DNA from: Cubamyces lactineus
Taxonomy: Eukaryota; Basidiomycota; Agaricomycetes; Polyporales; Polyporaceae
Length of the DNA: 64,000 nucleotides
Direction: 5' to 3'
Assembly (NCBI GenBank): GCA_022376465.1
Contig: JACDTU010000002.1
Span: 1,364,001-1,428,000, forward strand
Both the position numbers and the translations under genes were made by a program. Of this stretch, positions 35,784-48,299 are shown one piece after another; position 1 is the stretch's first letter; each line of letters begins with the position of its first letter. The notes beneath the pieces were generated by a model. The model did no database searches and was not told the origin of the DNA. It was given only the letters and a program-made list of their open reading frames with translations.

Positions 35784-37864
35784 AATGGGCCGGAAGGACC
35801 TTCTCGACGAGCATGAAGATGTCGCCATCTTCTGGGACTACGGTGGGTCAGATTTATGTTGTGAGCATCGCCACAACGAATTGAGCACTTGATATCGTTC
35901 AGAAAATTGCACCCCACCATGTAACGTTCCCGGTTACGACGTTGTCAACAACATCCGTCAGGTTGCGCATGAATACGGAAGTGTCAAGCTCTTCAAGGCC
36001 TACTTGGAGCTCTCTGAACAGTCATCCTCGAAATCTATTGGCTTACGCTCCGAACTGCAATCTTGTGGAGTTTCTCTCACGGACTGTCCACACAATGGGC
36101 GCAAGGACGTCGCAGACAAGATGATGATAGGCACGTCGTTAACTATCTTGTACCTACTCACTGTCGCTTACTCAGATATCAGTCGACATGCTGACTTATG
36201 CCATCGACAACCCTGCACCAGCGACCATAGTACTCATCTCGGGCGACCGAGACTTCGTCTACGCAGTCTCTGTGCTTCGCCTCCGCAGGTATCGTGTGGT
36301 TGTCGTCGCTCCTTACACTGCACATGGGAGCCTCAAATCTCAAGCTTCAGTCGTCCTCGACTGGGAAGCTGATATCATGCGCAAGACAACGACGCGCGGG
36401 CAGCCGCCGGACGGGTATCAGGCGCCTATGGATGACGCTCAACATCGCTCTCCTCGCCGGCCGCCTCTTGCGATGAATGGACCTTTCCCTCAGGTCACCC
36501 CAAAGTCGCAGCGGCGTGCATCATTCAGAGTTGCTGCCCCAACACAACCGGCATGTCTGGATGGCGGCGCAGCAATGGAGAGTGCACCCTACCAAGGGCG
36601 TCATCTTAGGAGCACCTCTTCAGTGACGATTGATGGCTCCCTACGATCCGAAGCTCCGAACTTGACAGATCGCCCCATGTATCATCATCGCGTCCCGCGT
36701 CCAGCCACTGTCGGATCGCTGATGCGGGAACGCGAGGATGAAGACATGATGCAAATGGAGGATAGGCGGCCAATCCCAAGCATCGTGGATGTTTTAGACA
36801 ATTTACGAGAGCGACGGAGCCAAGAATCTCGTCCTACTAGTCGGGTGCGTACGGCGTGCACCACTATTCCTTCATTGATAGCGTGTGGGCTTACTGTTTG
36901 ATTATCCTATCGCACACTCGACATTGCGACAATGCTCCCACCGTCGCCTACGACATAGCTCGAGATACCTGTCTCTTCGGAAGAAGTCGCTCCGAATCAT
37001 ATGTCCTCTACCAGCAGGCCGGTCGTCGCAGAAAGAGTCAGCAGAAGTTCTCTACCGAGTTCATCGGGGACATCGGAGCTCATGACACATTCTCATCACC
37101 TTCAGGATAGTTTCGTTATGCCGCCCTCCGAACGATCGAGGCAGACGAACCTCACTCCACCATCAGACGATATCGAGGAACATCTAGGGCTTTCATCACA
37201 AACCGCTGCGTTCCCGGGCTTGAGCTACGGACATTCCATTGTGCACCCCGTCACGGTAGAGACCGTGTCGGGGACCTCGAGCGAGTATTCGCTATTGTCT
37301 ATGCCCACCTCGTCCTCCCTAGAATCACCTACACCCATCCATGTCGAGACGTCTCGAGCACCACGTGAACCCTCCCAGCCCAGCTCCTCTCCTCCTATCG
37401 GACATATATCTCAAGCCGTGTCACTAGAGCAATCTGTCGAGAGCCGAGCACCAGTCTCTATCCCGGACCCACCCGCACCTAACGCAATGCCTGTCCCATT
37501 CGCATCAGAACTACAGACGACGCAGCCCGGCGACACCCGTGTAGTGGACCCCGACCCTGAATGCGTACCTGCTGCTAGTCTGCCGCCGCAACCGATACCA
37601 GCGCACTTCATCCATTTGGTTCAAGTTCTGGAAGAATTCAGGGCACGTGGCAGTGATCAGCCTTTGCGAAGTACCATCGCCCTCCGACTTGTTCAAGTCG
37701 CCAAAGACATCTACCAGCGCGCAGGCATGGGAACCTTTAAGCAGTACTCGCTCGCTGCTTCCACAGCTGGAATCGTCCTTCTTGGAGGAATACATGGAGA
37801 CGCTTGGATATCTCTCAGCCCGAGGTATTACGATATCATCAACGCTCTGAGCGTCCCGAGCTGA
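35784..37864 (+). CDS. NYN-domain plus LOTUS (OST-HTH) protein, copy A
   Basis: MARF1/limkain-type architecture: an N-terminal NYN (PIN-like) nuclease fold and a C-terminal LOTUS winged helix that binds RNA. Exon 1 ends in DVAIFWDY and joins across an intron to ENCTPPCNVPGYDVVNNIRQ, giving the NYN core with its first acidic residue. GSVKLFKAYLELSEQ and LQSCGVSLTDCPHNGRKDVA follow. The second acidic centre is VLISGDRDFVYAVSVLRLRR. A long Ser/Pro-rich linker carries no fold I recognise. The C-terminal helix-turn-helix runs FIHLVQVLEEFRARGSDQPL to GDAWISLSPRY. The intron at 36131-36182 begins with GC instead of GT. Copy B lies in mirror orientation at 49.8-51.7 kb. Molecular role as an RNA-processing factor is inference from the family. 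Confidence 0.8.
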
Positions 37865-38921
37865 ACGCGTTTCGCCCGAGCCTTGTCACTAGTTCGCCAT
37901 CGGTTGTGGACCGTGGTGCTGGGAGACAAGATTGCGATCAGGCGTCTGGACCGGGATTGAGAGAGCTAGCACGACGCCACGGCTGGGCCGGGAGTCGCGA
38001 TTGTTGTATTCTATGTATGACTATTGGTGCGATATTTCTGCATCGTCGCATGATCGTCTGCGGGGACGTCGTAAGGGCTGATGTTTTGGCACGCAGCAGG
38101 CGGCTGCGATGCGTGGCATTTGCATTCAAAACGAACCCAGGCGGTTCTAGAATGTTTGTGACAGTCTACTATGCTCTGCGTTTTGTCTGTGAACCTAGGT
38201 TGCTCCCGCTGCAATCGCATGAAGATTTCTGCCCGACAGTTCCATGCGCAGCAGCGTGCTATCCGAAAGGACTGTCCCGGCTTTGCGACAGGGCATTGAC
38301 AGATGCGATGCGCACTGGCGTGAACGTGACATGTATGGGGCAGGCTGTGGGGAATGCAAGCAAACTGTTTTCCGATGGCTTCTTCCGCCGGTGCCGGAAT
38401 TTCAGTCGGGCAAAAGCAGCCTGAGTGAGCGCTGACTAGCGCTGAATTGTGGGCGTCTGCAGGGTGGCACTGTCGAACAACAGCGGCTGCCATATTGGGA
38501 TATGAACGCGAATGGCAGGCTACTTATTCGCTGCCTCCTCCCCGCCAACTCTTGGCCCGACCCATCACTGACAATTCGGAGCTGCTCGGTGCGTTGGCGG
38601 GCAATGCGGATGTTTGTCAGATGCCCGATACGCCTCAGACCTGTTCTCACACTTTACTCCTCAGGCTCCGCCTATCCGCAACAGACGCAATCTCACTCGC
38701 TTTGGAAGCCGGGCGAGGCCCACGCTGCGTCCCGCGCCTTCGCATGGCCCTCGCAGAGTCTGGCATCGCAATATCCAGCGAAGACGCGTGGAGCACACTG
38801 CGCTGATGGTCAGTTCCCTCTCGTAATCGAGAGATTACGCTGATCATGCGCGCCGTGCAGATAAAAGCAGCCCAAGACGGCGAAGAGATGAGATCCAACC
38901 CGTCCTACCTTCCGCGCAGTC
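37865..38921. other. upstream region of sulfate permease A
   Basis: About 1.06 kb with overlapping open frames on both strands (the longest is 38011-38493, minus). They are Cys/His/Ala-biased without recognisable domains or matching paralogue in the other arm. I regard it as intergenic and promoter sequence. Confidence 0.45.
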
Positions 38922-41720
38922 ATGCTCTCTCAATTGAAGAAGACATGCAAGCGTCTCGTTGGCGCCGCCGACGAAGAGGAAGTCCCCGTCATCTCCACGC
39001 GGGACTGGGCAGGGGGAATCGTCCAGGACCCCGCTCGGCGCGTTCGTGCATCTCTCCGTCGTCCCCGTACCACATGGTGCTCATCGTTCTCCGCAGGCGG
39101 TCGACTATGTGATCAATCTCTTTCCTATCTTCAGCTGGATTAGCCGCTATAGTGAGCTCAACAAGTCCATTATCGGCCACCGTCCCTGCTCACCCTACCT
39201 CATAGATCTCGGATGGGCCAGTGGAGACATCATCGCAGGGTTGACCGTCGGCATCGTCTTGGTTCCGCAGAGCATGTCCTACGCTCAGGTATGCACGCCC
39301 CCTATCTTGCCCATGCAACGCCTCTGAGCTTTGCTAGATCGCAACCCTACCTCCCGAGTACGGATTGTACTCGTCCTTCGTCGGTGTCCTCGTCTATTGC
39401 GTAAGTTCTCACATTCAGCGGCTCCGAAGGCTTCTCTTCTCTGTCAGTCTCTGACTGCTGCCATAATCGCGCACAGTTCTTCGCCACTTCCAAGGACGTT
39501 TCAATTGGACCGGTTGCCGTCATGTCCCTCACTGTCGCGCAAATCATCAAGCATGTCAACGACAGCCACCCGGGGGTCTGGGGCGGGCCGCAGATTGCGA
39601 CGACAGTCGCTTTCATTTGCGGGTTCATCGTCCTCGCGATTGGGCTCCTCCGCCTGGGCTGGCTTGTTGAATTCATCCCCGCGCCTGCAGTCAGTGGGTT
39701 CATGACGGGGTCGGCGCTCAACATCGTTTCAGGACAGCTCCCTGGCTTGTTGGGCGTTAGCGGCTTCGAGTAGGTGATCTGGACACTGTCATGGCTTATC
39801 GGACTAACGCCCGTTCCGTGTAGTACGCGCGCTGCGACTTACGAGGTGTTCATCAACACCCTGAAAGGTCTCCCACGGACCAGGCTGGATGCAGCTTTTG
39901 GTATAACGGGGCTCGTATCGCTGTATCTGATCCGCTGGGCGTGTGACCGCCTGTCGAAGCGCTACCCATCGAGAGGTACGTCCTGCGCGCCCGGAGGTGC
40001 ACTGCTATTACTGACGTATATCCAATAGCACGATGGTTCTTCTTCATGTCTGTCTTCCGGAACGCGTTCGTAATCGTCGTTCTCACGATAGCGTCCTGGC
40101 TCTACGCCCGCCATCGGAAGGGGACCGACGGCAAGTACCCCATCAAGATCCTGCAGAACGTGCCTCGCGGATTCAAGCATATTGGCCAACCTGACATTGA
40201 CGTCGCGCTCATCAAGGCACTCGCCGGCGAGCTCCCCGTCGCCACTATCATTCTTTTCTTGGAACACATCGCGATCTCTAAATGTGGGTGTGCATACATG
40301 GCAAGGGTCTAAACGGGCGTGCGCTGACCGTGCACAGCGTTTGGAAGGGTTAACGGGTATAAGATCGACCCTAACCAGGAACTCATCGCTATCGGAGTGA
40401 CCAACACCATAGGAACGCTTTTTGGCGCGTACCCCGCCACGGGCTCATTCTCCCGCTCTGCCCTGCAGTCCAAGTCTGGAGTGCGCTCGCCCGCATCCGG
40501 CCTGTTCAGCGCGGTGGTCGTCATCGTCGCGCTGTACGGCTTGACGCCCGCGTTCTTCTGGATTCCTACTGCAGCTCTGTCAGCAGTCATCATCCACGCC
40601 GTCGCAGACCTCGTCGCCTCTCCCAAGCAGGTGTACTCGTTCTGGCGCGTGTCACCCATCGAGTTTGTCATCTGGGCCGCTTCGGTCCTCGTCACCGTGT
40701 TCGCCACGATCGAGGATGGCATCTATACGTCCATCGCGGCTTCTCTCGCCTTGCTCTTGATCCGGCTCGCGCGCCCTCGTGGACATTTCCTGGGCCGTGT
40801 AACGCTACACAACACTACCGAGTCGAGCTCGCGCGACGTCTACATTCCCCTCAACCCGAACAAGTTCTTGATGAACCCACATGTCAAGGTGTATCCGCCC
40901 TCGCCTGGCGTCGTGGTCTACCGTTTCGAGGAGAGCTTCCTGTACCCGAACTCGTCGCTCGTCAACGACTCCATCGTGGACTACGTCAAAGAGCACACCC
41001 GTCGGGGCAAAGACATGTCTGGCGTCAAGTCCGGTGACAGACCGTGGAACGACCCCGGTAAGAACAGCGAGGCAGAGGAGAACGCCGGCAAACCGATCTT
41101 GCATGCTATCGTGCTAGACTTTTCTGCCGTGTAAGTTGTCGTTTCAGCCCTGTGGCGCGCATCCATGCTGAAACGTCTCCAGCTCGCACCTCGACACCAC
41201 CGGTGTACAGGCCCTCATCGACACGCGCACCGAGGTTGAAAGATGGGCTGACCGTCCCGTTGAGGTGAGACAATCTTGGGCCCTGCTCTGGTAGAGTGCA
41301 CCGGATTAACCGACTTTCGGCGCATAGTTCCACTTTGCCACCATCCTATCCCCTTGGATCCGTCGTGCACTCATCGCTGGCGGCTTCGGTGTTGGAACCC
41401 TTCCGACACACGCACACGAGGAGATCGCACCAGTCACTCGCTATCACGATCAGTATATTGCCGACCCCCAGCATGCTGACCCAGTCAAGGACGCACATGA
41501 GCGACCGGACGACCCGGAGGCACTCCATGGTATCGCACATAACAGTGCAAGGACCTCTTCAGACGGTACCATCCAGGAGATCAGCAACAGCGCTGGGCTC
41601 CCTATGATGTTACCGGAGACTCCGTTCTTCCATCTTGATGTCGGAACAGCAGTCCGCGCAGCGGAGGGAGGAGTCACTCGGGCGCCTTCCTTCATGGAGA
41701 CCGGGAGCGACAAGAGCTAA
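38922..41720 (+). CDS. SulP/SLC26 sulfate permease with STAS domain, copy A
   Basis: Plasma-membrane sulfate (or related anion) transporter. Starts MLSQLKKTCKRLVGAADEEE. After the first intron comes AVDYVINLFPIFSWISRY. The Sulfate_transp domain shows GDIIAGLTVGIVLVPQSMSY (the SulP signature), TSKDVSIGPVAVMSLTVAQI, FIPAPAVSGFMTGSALNIVS and ELIAIGVTNTIGTLFGAYPA. The C-terminal cytosolic STAS domain includes GVVVYRFEESFLYPNSS and ILHAIVLDFSAVSHLDTTGV, where the DTTGV motif is the usual STAS core. A tail after the STAS domain holds PETPFFHLDVGTAVRAAEGG. About eight introns. Copy B (43.5-46.3 kb) shares nearly every motif. Stop 41718-41720 is convergent with TACO1, 141 bp away. Confidence 0.93.
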
Positions 41721-41861
41721 GCGGCGGCGGTGGAATGAATGTATCCGTGAAAACTAGATGTAGTATTACGACCTGTGCATGTCATTGTAATGTTGCTAGA
41801 CGAAAATTTATCGCACCGAACGCTATAAGTCTGAGGAGAGTCAGTCATGCGTGCATGCAGG

Positions 41862-43075
41862 TTATGAATCCGCTGTAGTCCAGACTCGGAGTGTACCGTC
41901 CAAGTCTTCTATCGCGTCGACCAACTTGTCGAGCTCCTGTGCGGATTGCTCGTCGAGATCTTCTATAGGCTGGAGGGGTGCGTAAACCAATTCGCTGCTC
42001 AACAACTCTCGGCACACGCTCGAGGCCGACAGTGCCGACGTCAGCTTGTGTAGTGACGTATGGGAGCACTTGAACTGGTCATAACATAAGCATGGGCCGG
42101 CGCTATTGATCGTACACAGCGCACCTCAACAGAACGAGTTCCGTCTGAGAGGTCTTCCGACTCAAAGTCCTCAGCGCCAGAATCAAGCGCGACTTCAACC
42201 AGCTTCTCCAGGCGAGCTTCGACGTCTTCTCCGGGATCGAGGGTCACTTTAACACGGCCTTCTTTCCGGAACAGATACTTGACGTCCGACAAACGAGCAC
42301 TACGACCCGTCAGAGAGGGCACATTGTTGAACATGACGTTGCACTCACCCGTGGTCCTTGAGTATCATATTCAGGAACTTGATTGTGCGGTTCGGGTTAT
42401 CCGACAAGCACTCTCTAGAAGACATCAGTGCTACGAACGGTGAGAGCGCCGGTATATGTCTGGACTTACACTATCAGCCCAACAGAACCTGGTCCCATGA
42501 CCTCGAAGGTGAGGTGATTGTCGCCTCTGCCGTTCTCCCCAGCCACCTGAGTCCATCCGTCGGTCCGATGCAAGAGAGCGAGATACTTAAATATGAGGCC
42601 TCACCTTCTTTAACGCGTTTTCTATGTTCTCCTTGGGGACACCCTGAGCCTTAGCACGCTTCAGAACTGCCGCAAGTGCATTATTTTGCTCGGGATCAGG
42701 GCTACCGCCAACTGTACAAAAGTGAAGCTTCAGATACGGCGAATTCTCATCTGAGTGGAGAGGCGTACGGCGAGCAGCGAGAGATATTTCCTATGTCCCA
42801 GCCCCTGATTAGCCCGTGTTCATGCAGCGACAGTTGACGACGTACCCGGTATGTCCTGCTATACAGAAGCCCTTTCTTGATATCGTTCGCCCCCTTCTTC
42901 TTCTCGATTTTGGACCACTACAGCACAAGATCAGCCGAGACCACACGTCCTTCTGTAGCTTGACTACCTTGTTATGACCCGCGAGCCATGACCGCGTCGT
43001 GTGGAAAGCGTGACAGAGGAGAGGACGAGGCCGGCTATGTACACTGAGGGCTGGAATGCGGCTGAGTGTGTTCAT
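41862..43075 (-). CDS. TACO1: YebC/PmpR family protein, TACO1-like
   Basis: Fungal member of the YebC family. The mammalian mitochondrial TACO1 promotes translation of COX1, and related YebC proteins relieve ribosome stalling. The ATG at 43075 begins MNTLSRIPALSVHSRPRPLL, a mitochondrial presequence, followed by FHTTRSWLAGHNKWSKI when the first intron is removed. Family blocks include KGANDIKKGFLYSRTYREIS, LAAVLKRAKAQGVPKENIEN, ITFEVMGPG-like sequence and DVKYLFRKEGRVKVTL, then ALDSGAEDFESEDL. The end reads ELDKLVDAIEDLDGTLRVW before TAA. Several short introns. It sits between the two oppositely oriented sulfate permeases, at the axis of the inverted duplication. Confidence 0.87.
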
Positions 43076-43510
43076 GCGAGCAAGCAAGTTACAGTCGAGC
43101 GCTTAATGCTCGACATGTCTTCAGCCGGAGACGCCGGAGACTTCAAGCACCGTGACGCCCGTCGCCTCGATCGTTGAATCCTTTGAGCTTCACCCAATGT
43201 TAGCCGCTATAACTGGCCAACAATGTGACTGCCACAGTATGTCCAGAAAACATGATTTGACAATCCGAAATGCATTGTGGTCTTGCAGGTATCGTTAGAA
43301 TGGTACACAGTATAAGTACATGCGGAACAGCACAGCGAGTCTATCGTAACATCGTAACACATCCACGTAGTAAGGTTATTACTTTTGTTTACCACCAAGT
43401 CCGTGGTGGAATGGGCAGAAGCGAGTGTGTCATGCGTGATGAAGGCGCGTGGCACAATGTACATAGGCGAAACCGACATCCATGAGAAGTAGAAGGAGGC
43501 CACGATGGTC
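43076..43510. other. intergenic between TACO1 5' end and sulfate permease B 3' end
   Basis: About 435 bp. It provides the TACO1 promoter and the 3' flank of permease B. Short frames only, and no repeat shared with the 41.7-41.86 kb side was obvious. Confidence 0.5.
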
Positions 43511-46306
43511 TCATACTGCAGAAGCTGGGGTCGAGGACGATGCTTCCGAGGTCACCGATGGCACAGGGGGCTTGTGCATACTCGACCGAGCCGACGTCTG
43601 CGCACTCGACAGGCCGGCTTCTGCGGCACGCACGGCGGAGATGAGGTCAAAGTGGAAGTACGGCGTGTCCTCGGGGACGATGGGGGCCTGCGAGTCCTCC
43701 GAGATCTCCTCGATCGCCTCGACGTCCGTGACCTTGTGCTCCTCGGGGAGGGTCCGGCCGCCTCGGTAAGGCACGACGGGCGCGATCTCGGTGGGCGCGT
43801 TCGACGACGCGCCGGTACCGAAGCCACCGGCGACGAGGGCTCGCCGTATCCATGGGGAGAGGATGGTGGCGAAGTGGAACTAAGGGAGTCAATCAGTATG
43901 GCTGTCAAAAAGTGGTACTAAGGAGAGTTCGCGCGTACGTCAACTGGTTTGTCTGCCCAACGCTCTACCTCCGTCCTGGTATCGATGAGCGCCTGTACAG
44001 CAGTGGTATCGATGTGGGACCTGACAAGGAGATAGGACCATCAGCTTGTTTCGACCGGGAGTTTCAAAACGTATACTCACACTCCAGAGAAGTCCAGGAC
44101 AATGGCCTGCAGAACCGGCTTCGCCATGTTCTCAGCATTTTCATCCTGTCCTGGCTTAGGGCCGGGGTCGTTCCATGGACGGTCGCTCATCTTAATCTGG
44201 CTCATGTCTCTCCCGCGGCGCATGTTCGCCTTGACATAGTCCACAAGAGCGTCGTTGAGTAGGGAAATGTTCGGGTAAAGCGCGCTCTCCTCGAAGCGGT
44301 ACACGACGATACCCGGCGGAGGAGGCTCAACCTTGACGGCAGGGTGAAGGATGCCAGGACGCTGTGTAAGGGGAACGAAGACCTCGCGGATCACCGAGCT
44401 CCTCTCCTCACGGAGGGTCACCCGGCCGAGGAAGTAGCCACGAGGATGCGCGAGACGGACGAGGAGCAGAGCGAGCGACGCGCAGATCGACGTGTAGATA
44501 CCGTTCTCGATGGTCGAGAACACCGTGACGAGGACGGCCGCGAGCCAGATAACGAACTCCAGCGGAGACACGCGCCAGAACGAGTACACCTGGCGAGGGC
44601 TTGCGACGAGATCGGCGACAGCATGAATGACGACGGCAGACAGACCGGCGCTCGGGATCCAGAAGAAGGCTGGGGTGAGGCCGTACAGAGCGACGATGAC
44701 GACGATGGCGGTCAAGATGCCCGCAGCAGGAGTCCGCACGCCAGACTTCGACTTCAATGCCGAACGGGAGAACGAGCCAGTGGCAGGGTACGCGCCGAAG
44801 ACCGTGCCGATCGTGTTAGTGACGCCGATGGCGATGAGCTCCTGGTTCGGGTTGATCTTGTATCCGTTCAAACGACCAAAGGCTGCACCACGATGTCAGT
44901 GACAGTTCCGAATCGGTCCACCGAGGAATGCACATACACTTCGAGATCGCGATATGTTCGAGAAGCAAGATGATCGTCGCAACCGGGATCTCGCCAGCTA
45001 TAGCTGCCACCAACTCGCGATCGATGACAGGGGGGCCGACGTGCTGGAATCCACGAGGAACATTCATGAGGATCTTGATAGGGTACTTGCCAGATTTACT
45101 CTTGTGGTGTCTGCAGTAGAGCCACGACGCGATCGTGAGGACGATGATGACGAAGGCGTTTCTAAACACCGAAATGAAGAAGAAGAATCGTTCTGAAACC
45201 AACGCGGCACACGAGGATCAGAAAGCGGTCTTAGAGCGGAGAAAGAGAGGGGACCTACGTCTGCGAGGGAAACGCTTCGTCAAGTAATCGCAGGTTATGC
45301 GAATAGCGTAAAGGCAGAAAAGACCCGTGAGACCAAATGCGGCGTCGAGCTTCGTGACAGGGAGGTACTTCAAGCAGTTGATGATGACTTTGTAAGTCGC
45401 TGCTCGAGTGCTAATGATATTGTCAGAAGTAGCGGAGGAAAAACGACAGTCAACACATACTCGAAGCCAGACTCGCCGAGCAGACCTGGGACTTGACCCG
45501 CAACGATGTTGATGGCAGACCCAGTCATGAATCCACTGACTGCAGGTGCGGGGATGAACTCCACCAGCCACCCCAAGCGAAGGATGCCAATTGCGAGGAC
45601 AATGAAACCGCATATGAACGCGACCGTTGTTGCGATCTGGGGTGCTGGCCAAACGTCCGGATGGTGTTCATTGACCGTTGCGATGATCCGGGAGACAGTT
45701 AGGGACATGACAGCGACCGGACCAATAGAAACATCCTTCGACGTGGCGAATAGCTGATGGAAGGCGGGTAAGTGACGAATGGGGTTGAACACGGTATAAG
45801 AACTCACGCAGTAAATCAAAACGCCAACGAAAGCCGAGTATAGACCGTATTGTGTGGGGAGCGTCGCGATCTAGGCCACGCAAACCATGTCGGTACTCCA
45901 TCATAAGGTGGTGATGCTGAGCTGCTGCACATACCTGAGCATAGGACATACTCTGTGGCACTACAACAATGCCGACAGTGAGGCCGGCAACGACATCGCC
46001 ATACAGCCACCCGAAGTCTAGCAAGATGGTTAGCGTGGCGTACAAAGGATGCTCTAGCCAGTGTCCCGCTCACTGTAGCGCGTGATCCAGCCAACAATGG
46101 GGAAAAGGGCTTCGACGTAACCCAGGACCTAGAGGGCGTGAATATGTGCTTCCAAGGAATCCGAGCATCTGGATACATACATCGCGCTTAGGGTCCTTGG
46201 AAAGATTGCGAACCCAATCCTTCACAGTGACGACGGGCACAGGGTCTTCAGGCTGTCCGATAACGCGTTTCCCGAAGCTCTTCAGTCTTGCTACCAAAGA
46301 GGCCAT
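43511..46306 (-). CDS. SulP/SLC26 sulfate permease with STAS domain, copy B
   Basis: Paralogue of the permease at 38.9-41.7 kb. The preferred ATG gives MASLVARLKSFGKRVIGQPE, which aligns with the start of copy A. An in-frame ATG 57 bp upstream (46363) would add a Pro-rich leader. The SulP signature is GDVVAGLTVGIVVVPQSMSY. Other blocks are FATSKDVSIGPVAVMSLTVS, FIPAPAVSGFMTGSAINIVA and ELIAIGVTNTIGTVFGAYPA. The STAS part includes GIVVYRFEESALYPNISLLN and AIVLDFSGV. The tail retains PEDTPYFHFDLISAVRAAEA, the same post-STAS motif as copy A. Introns lie at matching places as far as I could follow. There are no disrupting stops, so both copies appear functional. Confidence 0.93.
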
Positions 46307-48299
46307 GGTGGCAGGAGGTGAGGGAGGGGGAGGCGCTGATATTTTGACGTCCAGGCGAGCCATCTATATACAGCTGGACGGAAAGTGTGGTGCAAGTGAG
46401 CCGCGAGGGAAAACGAACACCAGGAACCAGTTTCCGATGATTGCAGATGTCGCAACGGCCCTGAAGAATGACTGCACGCAGCAAACCCTAGCGCGATCTT
46501 ACGGCAAGAGGCGTCCACAGATTCGGGTAGTGTGGGACAAGAAAAACGGTGATGTCTCGAGGCGAAGCGAGTCGAGATGAGAGTCCTTCTCCGCGGTGCA
46601 GCTCTCGATGATCCTCTGAGTTGAGGGGTTTCGTTGGAGGCCGTCTTCCTCGTCGTCGATAGATGTATACTGACCGAAATTTCTCGGTATATTATTCATC
46701 TGCATGGTGCTTTCGTCAGTGGAGGGACATGAAAACATTTGGGCTCACAAGCACGCCATCCTCCATCCTACTTACGCCAGCTCACGTGACCGTATTATTT
46801 CTATATCGGGCTGTGTCGCGCCCCGAAATCCCGACCAGACTGCGCCGCCACGGAGCCTTGGCCCTGCCGCGACGCGGGTTGGCAAGGGACCGTCACTTTC
46901 GCCGCCGCCGCCTGCCAGAGTAGCTCTCTACCTGAAGCTGCCTGCCAACTGTATTCGGATCCTACCACAGCATGCACAACTGGCAAGGCAAGATTCTACA
47001 ATTCGCACCGCTATGTGACTGTTCACTTAGGTGGTCTCCAGACCTGGCCAGGAGTCTCCGCGTGTTATCGCAACGTAAATGGCTGTTCGAAGGCTGCCTA
47101 GTCTAGCCATCGGGGCTGTGCATTATCCATAGCCCGTGTTGTGGAAGTGGTGTGCCCAGCGCGCAAAGTCCCTAGGCACAGTTCAGTGACAGAACAGACT
47201 ACAGGCTTGCTCGGGTCCACATGTACGTATCGCACTCACCCCTCTCCGTCAAACGTCGCGACGTTCCTGCGCGGCAGCGCGTCGTTGTCCATTTGAAGTT
47301 AGGCGAGATACGTACGCCTGCCAGAATTGCAATCTGCCTAGCCGAACAAGGTAAGTATAGACAAACGCAGTCATTACAGCGAGGCAAGGAATCTGCTTCT
47401 GCTGAGGAATCTGCTCATGCTGCGACCGAGCTCCGGACTAACCGATGCGAAGCTCTCGCGACCGGTTCCTACAGCGCGTCCGAAGCCATTGTAAGAAGCT
47501 TACACGCGTGGTTGGTGAGTCTTTGCAGGGAGCTTCGTCTCGCCTAAGCGTCAATGCTGGGTTGCGGAACTGTCAACTCGGCGCAGTTCATAGGATCGGC
47601 GAACGCTCAGAGTCAATGTGCGGGGAAACTGGATTACAGGCGTGGTGGTTGGGGTGCGAAGTCAGCGTAGGTGATCACAGCATGTCTGCCCAGGAAATGA
47701 GACGCACGCCTATATTAGTGCGCACGTTGCCGCGGACTATGAGAAAACTCGCTGCGGGAGAAGCTGGACGATACACAATCCGGACAACAGGTACCATGCG
47801 AAGCGCGATATGGCACTAGCAACATCGACGTGCCGATCTACTGCGAGAAATGAAGCGGAAATGTGCAACACGATGATCTCATAGTTATCGAACATGCAGC
47901 GACGGCGAATACATAGACAGCTTGGTGTATACGCAGGGCACGTACGAGATGTCTGAGAGCTCCGAGCAGAGATGATACGCTGGGAGAGTGCCGTTGTGCT
48001 CTCGAGTCTGGACAGCCCTGGACGAGAAGAGAAGAGGAGGATTAATATGGACTGCTCGTCTGCTGAACAAGGCGGGCCGGAATAGACACTGGCGCCCACG
48101 TGGCAGACTCATGGCGGAGCAAAGGACGGGTGGCCAACAAACCGCACGAGTCTGCACCGTCCAGCCTTTGCCTTCATCGTCTCGGAAATCCTGCCCATCT
48201 CTTTTTCTCGCCAGCCGACTTCATCTCTAGACCCGTCAGTGCGCAGTGCGCCTGCGTAACGACCTCCACGACCGCCATACCCTAGCATACGACCAAATT
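46307..48299. promoter_or_regulatory. long divergent intergenic region, permease B to STRAP
   Basis: Almost 2 kb with no supported gene. Overlapping frames at 47221-47547 and 47445-47819 are basic-residue-rich without recognised domains. It separates the two genes of the right arm of the duplication, whereas the corresponding gap in the left arm is about 1.06 kb and holds no gene. Confidence 0.45.

Noticed and set aside
38011..38493. 160-codon Cys/His-rich minus-strand frame upstream of permease A
   Set aside because: No recognisable zinc-finger spacing, no counterpart in the other arm of the duplication, and it overlaps equally long frames on the other strand.
47221..47819. Two overlapping plus-strand frames rich in Arg/Ser
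   Set aside because: No domain and no credible start context; likely part of the long divergent promoter region.
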